8,173 nt of DNA. It comes from CAZDEK01 sp964504625. Lineage in GTDB: Bacteria; Patescibacteriota; Saccharimonadia; CAILAD01; GCA-016700035. Position numbers and translations under genes: made by a program. Shown here piece after piece: positions 1 through 5,606 of the stretch (positions are counted from its first letter, which is position 1; each line of letters begins with the position of its first letter). The stretch lies in the NCBI GenBank assembly GCA_964504625.1, contig CAZDEK010000038.1:1-8173 (forward strand), given 5' to 3'. The notes below the pieces were generated by a model. The model was not told the origin of the DNA, searched no databases, and worked only from the letters and a program-made list of their open reading frames with translations.

Positions 1-779
1 CCGAGATTATGACGATCCCCGATGAAAATGGCGGCTGGTCGGTTAAGGTAGTCGAAAATAAATTTCCCGCTCTTACCCTTGAAAATGAGGAAGCCTACGG
101 AAAGCAAGAAATCGTCATTGATACACCACTCTCCAATACTGCCTTTGGCGAACTTTCGCCCAAGCAGATTGTGCGCGTTCTCATGGCATATCAAGAGCGA
201 ACAGAGAATTTGCGCACGCTTGAGCATATCGAATACATAGCTATTTTTCGCAATGATGGCTATGAGGCCGGCGCATCGCTGGCGCATGCCCATAGTCAGA
301 TCTTCGCCCTACCCTTCGCGCCGCCTCGCCTGCGGGATGAAGCAGCTACAATCGAGCGTTATTTCAAGGAGCGTGGACGGGACCCATTTGATGACATCCT
401 GCACTTTGAACAGTCAACCAAAGTCCGCCTCATCGCCGAAACCACTGATTGGCTATGCTTCGCACCCTATGCCCCTCTCTGGCAAATGGAAGCCTGGGTA
501 CTACCGAAGCGAAGAGTGATAGACTTACCTGGCCTACATGAATCAGAAATGAGTTCACTCGCTGAGATTCTCAAGCAGCTCACAGGCCGCCTTAATGATT
601 ACTTGATTAACTACAATCTCAGTATTGATCAAGGCATCAGTCCTCATCAGCGCTTAACGGTCAAGCTACGAGGGAGAAATGTCGTCTCGCCTTGGGGAGG
701 CCTAGAAGTATCTACTGGGCTCATCATTAACACTATCCCGTCAGAAGCCGCCGCCGAGTGGTATCGACGCCAAAATTAA
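1..779 (+). CDS. GalT-like nucleotidylyltransferase (HIT superfamily), 5'-truncated by window edge
   Basis: This is the C-terminal part of a galactose-1-phosphate uridylyltransferase-type protein, a family that moves a nucleotidyl group between a nucleotide sugar and a sugar phosphate in the cytoplasm. The frame is open to the window edge. The residues before the ATG at 9 (E-I-M-T-I-P) fit the family's PPEI stretch, so that ATG is internal and the N-terminal zinc-binding CxxC region lies outside. Counting from that ATG, the visible marks are VENKFPAL (15-22), GYEAGASLAHAHSQ (84-97) with the active-site histidine triad, a second HIT-like half with PLWQMEAWVLPKRR (156-169), and a C-terminal WGGLEVSTGLIINTIP (229-244) matching the family's WGG.E..TG..INP. 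The triad reads HAH where classical GalT has HPH. The exact substrate is unknown; an ADP-glucose phosphorylase-like or DUF4921/DUF4931-type role is equally possible. The gene ends 62 bases before yifB. Confidence 0.8.
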   Translation, partial: EIMTIPDENGGWSVKVVENKFPALTLENEEAYGKQEIVIDTPLSNTAFGELSPKQIVRVLMAYQERTENLRTLEHIEYIAIFRNDGYEAGASLAHAHSQIFALPFAPPRLRDEAATIERYFKERGRDPFDDILHFEQSTKVRLIAETTDWLCFAPYAPLWQMEAWVLPKRRVIDLPGLHESEMSSLAEILKQLTGRLNDYLINYNLSIDQGISPHQRLTVKLRGRNVVSPWGGLEVSTGLIINTIPSEAAAEWYRRQN

Positions 780-799
780 AAACTCTCTTGCTTGCATAC

Positions 800-808
800 T
801 GGTAATAT
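800..808 (+). promoter_or_regulatory. Candidate extended -10 promoter for yifB
   Basis: TGG followed by TAATAT forms an extended -10 element in the 62-base gap before yifB. It would place the transcript start near 815 and leave a leader of about 27 bases. There is no convincing -35 hexamer at 16-18 bases upstream, so the call relies on the extended -10 alone. Confidence 0.3.
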
Positions 809-841
809 GTTCGGTATTCTGTTCGCATAACAGGAGGGAGC

Positions 842-2374
842 ATGCTAGCTCGGACGTATTCACTGAGTCATCCTCATGGACGACCAGAGGTTATTGCAAT
901 TGAAACGGACGTTTCGGCCGGATTGCCTGGCATTGCCATTGTAGGCCTCGCAACCAAGAGCGTAGAAGAATCACGCGAACGCATACGAAGTGCCATCCGC
1001 AACTCAAGTCTGGAATTTCCACCCCGCAAAACCGTCATTAATCTCGCACCTGCAGACCTGGCAAAGCACGGCACTGGCTTCGAGCTCGCCATCGCCCTGG
1101 GTATACTAGCAGCGACACGTCAGATTACCGAATTACCAGCTGATGTCTGCTTCGCAGCCGAACTAGCCCTTGATGGAAGCCTACGCCCTGCGCATGATGT
1201 CTATGCGACTATCCTGAGCGCAAAGCAAGCAGGATTTCGGCGGATTATTGTCGATAACGCACACCCTGCCCTAGCCTATATACCAGATGGCATTGAAGTA
1301 TTACGTGCCAAATCACTACGCGCGGTCTACGACTGGCTCGTCTATGAGAATTCACTGGAGCAATACACTCCTGCATCGTGGCGCCCGCCATCAACTCGCA
1401 ATTATGACTTCAAAGACATTCGAGGTCTTACGGTAGCAAAACGGCTAATGGAGATTGCGGCGGCAGGCAACCACAACGTATTACTTGTCGGCCCCCCTGG
1501 TTGCGGGAAAACCATGCTCGCTCAAGCACTGCCGACTATCCTACCAAGCCTAAATCGTAATGAATATTAAGAAACGATCTATTTGCAAAGCCTTGCCACA
1601 GGCCAGGCGCAGCCAGATACCCAACGTCCGTTTCGAGCACCCCATCACACGTCCAGCTACGTTGCAATGGTGGGTGGGGGTCAGCAAGTTCGTCCAGGAG
1701 AAATCACTCTCGCCCATCGTGGCGTGCTTTTCCTTGATGAACTACCCGAATTCTCTCGCCAAGTACTTGAAGCCCTACGGCAACCCCTAGAAAGTAGCGA
1801 GATCACCATAGCTAGAGCACAACGCAGCAGTACCTATCCCGCTGATTTTCTCCTGGTTGCCGCTATGAACCCCTGCCCATGTGGTTTTTTCGGATCACCA
1901 CATTTGAGTTGTAAATGCTCACCTGGACAAGCCCAACGATATATCCACCGCTTATCTGGCCCATTACTTGATCGTGTTGACCTCTTCCTCACGATCCAAG
2001 AGCCAACCCAACAAAGTCCCTATACCAACAAGACCCCTGAATCCTCAGATGTCATTCGCCAGCGTGTCGCGGAAGCGCGTCGAGTACAAGAGATTCGCCT
2101 CAACAAGCTGGGATACACAACAAACAGCCGCATCGAACCACATCACATAGCGTCGATTTGTAGACTCACCGATGAGGCGCGCCGATTCATTGAATCTCAG
2201 CTTAGTAGGGGTGATATTTCACAGAGAGGCCTGACTCGCATCCTGCGCGTAGCTCGGACGATTGCCGACCTTGCTGAATCAGAACACATTCAATTGCAGC
2301 ATCTCAGTGAGGCACTCTACTATCGACCAGCAACGCCCCAGACTAGCGTTACCTCTAAGATTTTAGTCGAATAA
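842..2374 (+). pseudogene. comM: YifB/ComM Mg-chelatase-like AAA+ ATPase, interrupted by an in-frame TAA
   Basis: The protein belongs to the YifB/ComM family, hexameric AAA+ motors; ComM promotes branch migration when incoming DNA is integrated during natural transformation. The start is ATG 842, with AGGAGGG at 832-838. The first 242 codons carry the N-terminal ChlI-type domain (LPGIAIVGL, ESRERIRSAIRNS, INLAPADL) and Walker A GPPGCGKT at residues 217-224. Codon 243 (1568-1570) is TAA. The same frame then continues without a break through QRPFRAPHH, Walker B GVLFLDELPEF, the cysteine-rich MNPCPCGFF...CKC segment, RLSGPLLDRVDL and the C-terminal RGLTRILRVARTIADL, ending at 2374. The total of 510 codons equals the normal family length, and no residues are missing around the stop. 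Aligned with the family motif L..EEALE.T.I.S.AG, the stop falls on a leucine position, so a TTA-to-TAA change is the simplest explanation. A sequencing error or stop read-through cannot be excluded. The downstream half has a TTG at 1583 but no ribosome binding site, so independent translation is doubtful, and the first half alone would lack Walker B. Confidence 0.88.
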
Positions 2375-2699
2375 ATGAATACAAGGCCTCATCCACCCTG
2401 GTGTAACGGAATACGAACCATATCACTACATAAAGCGCTAATAGCACCATAGCCACAAAAAGCAAATAGACTAACTCTCGCCGAACAAATGCGACTTCTG
2501 TTTGCGGCAAACGAGTTATTGACTGCTTTTCATCTAATTTTTTTGAAGTATTTTTTGCATCATAAATTTGCTGTGATCCTTTCGTATCAACCTGAATGGA
2601 TTGACTCCCCTTCTCTGTAACTTCCTGCTCAACAAGGCTTACCGTCGTGCGGCCCTTTTTCGCCTGATATTTCAGATGGCGCTTTCGTTTGATTGCCAT
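2355..2699 (-). CDS. Small hypothetical membrane protein with C-terminal anchor
   Basis: I do not recognise this 114-residue protein. It starts with a strongly basic segment (MAIKRKRHLKYQAKKGR), continues with about 55 hydrophilic residues rich in K, E, Q and S, and has one clear hydrophobic helix at about residues 76-98 (LVYLLFVAMVLLALYVVIWFVF), followed by a tail of 16 residues. It would therefore be anchored near its C-terminus, probably with the basic N-terminal part in the cytoplasm. That it is a real gene is supported by AAGGGGA at 2711-2705, five bases before the ATG, and by a plausible promoter just upstream. Its last 20 bases overlap the end of yifB on the opposite strand. It is transcribed divergently from the DUF4446-bactofilin operon, which may hint at a shared envelope role, but no function can be assigned. 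Confidence 0.7.
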   Translation of the reverse strand: MAIKRKRHLKYQAKKGRTTVSLVEQEVTEKGSQSIQVDTKGSQQIYDAKNTSKKLDEKQSITRLPQTEVAFVRRELVYLLFVAMVLLALYVVIWFVFRYTRVDEALYSFIRLKS

Positions 2700-2721
2700 A
2701 ACAATCCCCTTCTATATGATC

Positions 2722-2750
2722 ATTCTACGGCTCACACATCTGCTTGCCAA
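2722..2750 (-). promoter_or_regulatory. Leftward promoter of the small membrane protein gene
   Basis: Read on the minus strand, TTGGCA (2750-2745) is followed after 17 bases by TAGAAT (2727-2722), a good match to a housekeeping sigma factor site. The start would fall near 2715, giving a leader of about 15 bases containing AAGGGGA. Its -35 box overlaps the -35 box of the rightward promoter. Confidence 0.5.
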
Positions 2751-2773
2751 GTTTTCAGCTCCCCAGATATAAT
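2744..2773 (+). promoter_or_regulatory. Rightward promoter of the DUF4446-bactofilin operon
   Basis: TTGCCA (2744-2749) and a consensus TATAAT (2768-2773) are separated by 18 bases. The predicted start near 2780 leaves a leader of about 15 bases that contains AAGGAG at 2785-2790. This also shows that an upstream TTG at 2744 cannot be the start of the following gene, since it lies in the -35 box. Confidence 0.62.
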
Positions 2774-2794
2774 GTCTGTAACAAAAGGAGTACG

Positions 2795-3274
2795 GTGGTA
2801 ACAATTCTGCTCATCGCAGTCATAGTATTGATTGCAGCAACATCTTGGTTGACGTGGAGGCTCTATCATGTAGAGCGTAACTTTGGAACCTTTTTTAAGG
2901 ATAGTCAGCCACAGCCTGTAATGCGCGCCTTGAATGAATTTGCAAATACCATCCGACAGCACAATCAAGCTATCAAACAGCTCAATCGTGACCTAGCCCT
3001 GACAACAACACTCGCCGAGCATGCCGGTACACGCCTAGGCTTCGTGCGCTTTAATCCATTTAATGACACGGGCGGCGATCAAAGTTTTTGCCTCGCTGTG
3101 ATTGATAGCCAGGGTGATGGGTATATCCTTTCGAGTATTCATGCGAGAACCGGCACTAGAGTATATGCCAAACAAATCCGCCACGCCACGAGTTCACATA
3201 ATTTATCCGATGAAGAGGCAGCCGCCCTCACCAAGGCCCTTAAGCAGAATCCGCGCCACACAGATGCTGAATAA
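2795..3274 (+). CDS. DUF4446 family membrane-anchored protein
   Basis: This is a 159-residue member of the DUF4446 family, whose function is unknown. GTG 2795 is chosen as start because AAGGAG at 2785-2790 sits four bases before it and the promoter's -10 box lies at 2768-2773; longer in-frame starts would precede the transcript start. The protein has an N-terminal transmembrane helix (residues 3-22, ILLIAVIVLIAATSWLTW), a likely helical linker with heptad-like hydrophobics (about 42-75), and the family's hallmark domain from about 80: LGFVRFNPFNDTGGDQSF, then DGYILSSIHARTGTRVYAK and LSDEEAAALTKAL. The family domain is expected to follow a single membrane anchor, as seen here. It is the first gene of a tightly packed operon with a bactofilin and a lipid-kinase-like protein; the bactofilin start lies 11 bases inside its end. 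A link to envelope or cytoskeleton organisation is inferred from that context only. Confidence 0.88.
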   Translation: MVTILLIAVIVLIAATSWLTWRLYHVERNFGTFFKDSQPQPVMRALNEFANTIRQHNQAIKQLNRDLALTTTLAEHAGTRLGFVRFNPFNDTGGDQSFCLAVIDSQGDGYILSSIHARTGTRVYAKQIRHATSSHNLSDEEAAALTKALKQNPRHTDAE

Positions 3275-3638
3275 AAAATTGCCATACGACTATCGGCAAG
3301 CGGCCGGTATGTATTTTTCAAGTCTGGTCGAAGTCAGCGGGTCTCTGAAAGAGCATGACGACATCATTATTGATGGGCAGTTTACAGGCAAGATAGTTAC
3401 ACAGGGCTTCTGTGAGCTGATGGAGAATGCACGATTTCAAGGTGATCTGACTGCACGTACTGTGACGATTCTTGGAGTAGCCGACGGTGAGATCAATGGC
3501 ATTGATAGTATTGTTGTTAAAAAATCTGCAAAGATTAAGGGCTACTATCGAACCGCGAAAATCTCTATCGAGAGTGGCGCCGAAGTCGATGCGCGACTCA
3601 AACAATTTCATCGAACATCTGAGGACACACCGATATGA
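3264..3638 (+). CDS. Bactofilin (polymer-forming cytoskeletal protein)
   Basis: Bactofilins polymerise without nucleotide into filaments that scaffold cell-shape and envelope proteins at the membrane. This short member (124 residues) contains the right-handed beta-helix repeat region from about residue 22 to 112: VSGSLKEHDDIIIDGQFTGKI, then short turns with G or N and alternating V/I (LTARTVTILGVADGEINGI, IVVKKSAKIKGYYRTAKISI) and the closing IESGAEVDARLK. Flanks are short, as usual: about 21 residues before and 12 after. The chosen start ATG 3264 overlaps the DUF4446 stop by 11 bases. No clear ribosome binding site precedes it, which suggests translational coupling. ATG 3309 is an alternative that would trim 15 residues without touching the core. 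The open frame extends further upstream inside the DUF4446 gene but has no bactofilin-like sequence there. The next gene starts in an ATGA overlap. Confidence 0.85.
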   Translation: MLNKKLPYDYRQAAGMYFSSLVEVSGSLKEHDDIIIDGQFTGKIVTQGFCELMENARFQGDLTARTVTILGVADGEINGIDSIVVKKSAKIKGYYRTAKISIESGAEVDARLKQFHRTSEDTPI

Positions 3639-4450
3639 AAAAACTGTTGGTAATCGAGCCAAAACTCAATTGGCCTACCGAGCAGATAGAAAGTGTCCTC
3701 ACTAAACTGGGCCATAAGTTGCGCCTTGATATTCTCATTCCTCATGAGAAGAATGTTATCGATCAAGTTACTGCGGGTTTTGCGCAAAATGCAGATACTT
3801 TTGTCATCTGCGGCTCGGCCGAATGGCTAGAATCCGTCATTTCCCAGAGCTGCGAACTAGCACACAGACAAGTACGCGACATACCAGTCTTTGGACATAT
3901 TACCCCACCACGTAATCTACCTGGCCTCAACAGGTTCCCATCGTATCTTGAAAATTCGCTCAAGAATGAACTGGCGGTTATTGCCGCTCGAAAGATTCAA
4001 GAACTCCCCCTATACGTCTGTAATCACAATATTTGGTTTACCGCTAAACTCCAGCTGCATCGAGCAAACCCGGAAAGTCATCATGCGACAGTCTCAGTTC
4101 AAACGGCTCAAGGCTCAGAGATCCAGCTCAAGGGCCCATTAGACATGCTGTTAGTACAAGCTGAAACAGGCGCCCTCAGTCGGAATCAGCCCTTTCTCCT
4201 CATTACCGGCTCCAGACTCGGTGTTAGTAGCCAAGCATCGGAAAGCCTCCTTGGAGACCTCGGCCAAGCTTCAAATAGACAACCCTCGGAGGAGATCTTT
4301 CGGCTGCCTGTTCATAAGATCAAAATTGAGTCAGAGAATCGTTATCAAACTCCGCTACAGCCATCAGAAGTGACTTCGCCAATTATCATCAAACCAGCCA
4401 CTACTAGCCTACGAATGATCGTCCCAAAAAACGACATCTTACAATATTGA
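3635..4450 (+). CDS. Degenerate diacylglycerol/lipid-kinase-like protein, probably catalytically inactive
   Basis: This 271-residue protein is not confidently recognised, but its layout resembles the YegS/DagK lipid-kinase fold. The N-terminal part alternates strands and helices (MKKLLVIEPKLNW, EQIESVLTKLGHKL, FVICGSAEWLESVIS at 56-70), and this last segment lies where active kinases have the nucleotide-binding GGDGT. Next comes DIPVFGHITPPRNLPGLNRF (82-101), at the place of the family's P.GT.N loop. The C-terminal end (EEIFRLPVHKIKIES, then LRMIVPKND at 259-267) resembles the family's final strand pair and LRVIVP ending. Neither GGDGT nor the acidic DGE motif is preserved, so kinase activity is unlikely if the homology holds. 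The start ATG 3635 overlaps the bactofilin stop by four bases and has GAGGA at 3621-3625. No membrane helix or signal peptide is visible. Residues 200-220 look like a loosely structured polar insert. Its partnership with bactofilin suggests a lipid-binding or scaffolding role, which is inference. Confidence 0.55.
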   Translation: MKKLLVIEPKLNWPTEQIESVLTKLGHKLRLDILIPHEKNVIDQVTAGFAQNADTFVICGSAEWLESVISQSCELAHRQVRDIPVFGHITPPRNLPGLNRFPSYLENSLKNELAVIAARKIQELPLYVCNHNIWFTAKLQLHRANPESHHATVSVQTAQGSEIQLKGPLDMLLVQAETGALSRNQPFLLITGSRLGVSSQASESLLGDLGQASNRQPSEEIFRLPVHKIKIESENRYQTPLQPSEVTSPIIIKPATTSLRMIVPKNDILQY

Positions 4451-4475
4451 TTTTCCTCCTATAAGGTGGTATGAT
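4447..4475 (+). promoter_or_regulatory. Promoter of the infC-rpmI-rplT operon
   Basis: TTGATT (4447-4452) and TATGAT (4470-4475) are 17 bases apart, and TGG directly precedes the -10 box, making it an extended -10. The -35 box overlaps the TGA stop of the preceding gene. The start is expected near 4482, leaving a leader of only about 26 bases before the infC start, which is too short for the long L20-binding leader known from other bacteria. Confidence 0.65.
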
Positions 4476-4492
4476 GACTGCACTAAACGATC

Positions 4493-4510
4493 AGGAGAAC
4501 ATCAGGTATT
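4493..4510 (+). promoter_or_regulatory. infC: Ribosome binding site and AUU start codon of infC
   Basis: AGGAGA at 4493-4498 precedes ATT 4508-4510 by nine bases. In this frame there is a TAA at 4484-4486, and between it and codon 4559 there is no ATG, GTG or TTG, while IF3-typical residues (NKRIRINQQI) begin directly after the ATT. AUU start codons of infC are recognised as non-standard by IF3 itself, which limits its own synthesis; this is known from E. coli. Confidence 0.75.
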
Positions 4511-5029
4511 AATAAACGCATCCGCATCAATCAACAAATTACGGCTGACCCCGTACGGTTGATTGGCGCCCAGTCTGAGCAGGTTGGAATCGTGTCGTTG
4601 ACAGAAGCTCGTCGACACGCCGAAGACGCCTCGCTCGATCTGGTAGAGGTTGCGCCACAAGCCTCTCCTCCCGTTGTCCGCGTCATCGACTGGGGTAAGT
4701 ATCGTTACGAGCAGGATAAACACCTGCAAAAAAGCCGACGCAACCAAAAACAAGTCGACATTAAGCAAGTTCGTCTCGGGCTCAAAACCGATAAGCATGA
4801 TATCGAGGTCAAGCTGAAGGCGGCTCGAAAATTCCTAGACCACGGGCATAAAGTTCGCATCAATCTCCGTTTTCGAGGTCGCGAAATTACCCACCCCGAT
4901 CTAGGAAGAGGTGTCTTAGAGCGATTTTGTGAGCAGCTCGCCGATGAAACGGTCATTGAGCAGCCAATCACAATGAGCGGACGCGAAATGTCGACGGTAG
5001 TAGCGAGGAAGAAAGATGCCAAAAGTTAA
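4508..5029 (+). CDS. infC: Translation initiation factor IF-3
   Basis: IF3 binds the 30S subunit, keeps it apart from 50S and checks the start codon and initiator tRNA pairing. With the ATT start at 4508 the protein has 173 residues, the usual size. The N-domain shows NKRIRINQQI (2-11), VRLIGAQSEQVGIVSLTEA and LDLVEVAP. The linker is rich in K, R and Q (RYEQDKHLQKSRRNQKQ). The C-domain shows IKQVRLGLKTDKHD, RKFLDHGHKVRINLRFRGRE, and ends with PITMSGREMSTVVARK. A start at TTG 4559 would delete 17 conserved N-terminal residues and has no ribosome binding site. Its end overlaps the rpmI start by 14 bases. The gene heads the conserved infC-rpmI-rplT operon. Confidence 0.95.
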   Translation: MNKRIRINQQITADPVRLIGAQSEQVGIVSLTEARRHAEDASLDLVEVAPQASPPVVRVIDWGKYRYEQDKHLQKSRRNQKQVDIKQVRLGLKTDKHDIEVKLKAARKFLDHGHKVRINLRFRGREITHPDLGRGVLERFCEQLADETVIEQPITMSGREMSTVVARKKDAKS

Positions 5030-5213
5030 GACCAGCAAGACTGCTGCAAAGCGATTCAAAGTCACCTCTAAGGGGGCTTTGCTTCGTCGTAAAGCCAGCC
5101 GAGCACATAAGTTGATTGGTAAATCCAGCGCTCGCAAACGGGCATATACCCAAGAGCACGCTGTCGATCCAACTAATACACGAGCTGTAAAGCGCATGCT
5201 AGGAGTTAAATAA
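5016..5213 (+). CDS. rpmI: 50S ribosomal protein L35 (bL35)
   Basis: L35 is a small basic protein of the large ribosomal subunit. The 65-residue product has the normal length and the family pattern: MPKVKTSKTAAKRFKVTSKG at the N-terminus, then RRKASRAHKLIGKS and the C-terminal TRAVKRMLGVK. The start ATG 5016 has GAGGAA at 5005-5010 and lies 14 bases inside infC, pointing to coupled translation. The stop TAA shares its last base with the rplT ATG. Confidence 0.95.
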   Translation: MPKVKTSKTAAKRFKVTSKGALLRRKASRAHKLIGKSSARKRAYTQEHAVDPTNTRAVKRMLGVK

Positions 5214-5554
5214 TGCGTGTCAAACGTTCTGTTACTGCCCGTCGTCGGCATAAGAAAATCCTAAAAATGACGAAAGGCATGGGGCACACTCGGCGTGCTT
5301 CATACCGTAAGGCCCATGAAGCCGTCCTAAAGGCGCTCAGTTATTCTTATCGTGATCGCCGGGTTAAAAAACGAGATTTTCGTTCACTGTGGATTGCACG
5401 CATCAATGCCGCTGCTCGTGAGAATGGTACTACCTACTCGCAGCTTATGTCAGGCCTCTCAAAGGCCGAGATCAAGCTCGATCGTAAAACCCTAGCCGAG
5501 CTGGCTGTGCGCCAACCAGCCGCCTTCAAAGCAGTCGTCGCTAAGGTCAAGTAA
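5213..5554 (+). CDS. rplT: 50S ribosomal protein L20 (bL20)
   Basis: L20 binds 23S rRNA early in large-subunit assembly and in many bacteria represses its own operon. The 113-residue product is slightly short for the family but complete: MRVKRSVTARRRHKKILKM (the long basic N-terminal extension), KGMGHTRRASYRKAHEAVLKAL, the core YRDRRVKKRDFRSLWIARINAA, and a C-terminal globular part with YSQLMSGLSKAEIKLDRKTLAELA. AGGAG at 5201-5205 precedes the ATG, which overlaps the rpmI stop by one base (TAATG). No L20-binding pseudoknot-like leader can be seen, since the operon leader is very short. The phenylalanyl-tRNA synthetase genes that sometimes follow are absent; a terminator follows directly. Confidence 0.95.
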   Translation: MRVKRSVTARRRHKKILKMTKGMGHTRRASYRKAHEAVLKALSYSYRDRRVKKRDFRSLWIARINAAARENGTTYSQLMSGLSKAEIKLDRKTLAELAVRQPAAFKAVVAKVK

Positions 5555-5567
5555 CTACCACTGCAAT

Positions 5568-5606
5568 TAACAGAAAACCCTGCTGAACCGGCAGGGTTTT
5601 CTGTTA
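5568..5606. terminator. Bidirectional intrinsic terminator between rplT and the ABC permease gene
   Basis: A perfect 16-base-pair inverted repeat (arms 5568-5583 and 5591-5606, loop TGAACCG) has a GC-rich upper stem (CCCTGC/GCAGGG) and an A-rich outer left arm with the matching T-rich right arm (GGGTTTTCTGTTA). Being a palindrome, it offers the same stem and T-tract on both strands and can stop transcripts from rplT and from the leftward ABC operon. Its outermost bases include the TAA stop of the permease gene. Confidence 0.88.

Noticed and set aside
1560..1790. Separate open frame starting at ATG 1560 across the yifB stop codon
   Set aside because: It is in another frame than yifB and encodes no recognisable family; the yifB frame on both sides carries the conserved motifs, so this is a shadow and not evidence of a frameshift.
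842..2374. Frameshift or a two-gene split as explanation for the yifB interruption
   Set aside because: Starts 842 and 1583 are in the same frame, no residues are missing at the junction, and the second half lacks a ribosome binding site; a point nonsense change fits better.
4455..4497. CTCCT (4456-4460) pairing with the infC AGGAG (4493-4497) as a riboswitch-like lock
   Set aside because: Only five pairs form, and CTCCT lies upstream of the predicted transcript start, so it would be absent from the main mRNA.
4482..4507. Long L20-type leader or pseudoknot controlling infC-rpmI-rplT
   Set aside because: The space between promoter and start is about 26 bases and shows no L20-binding structure.
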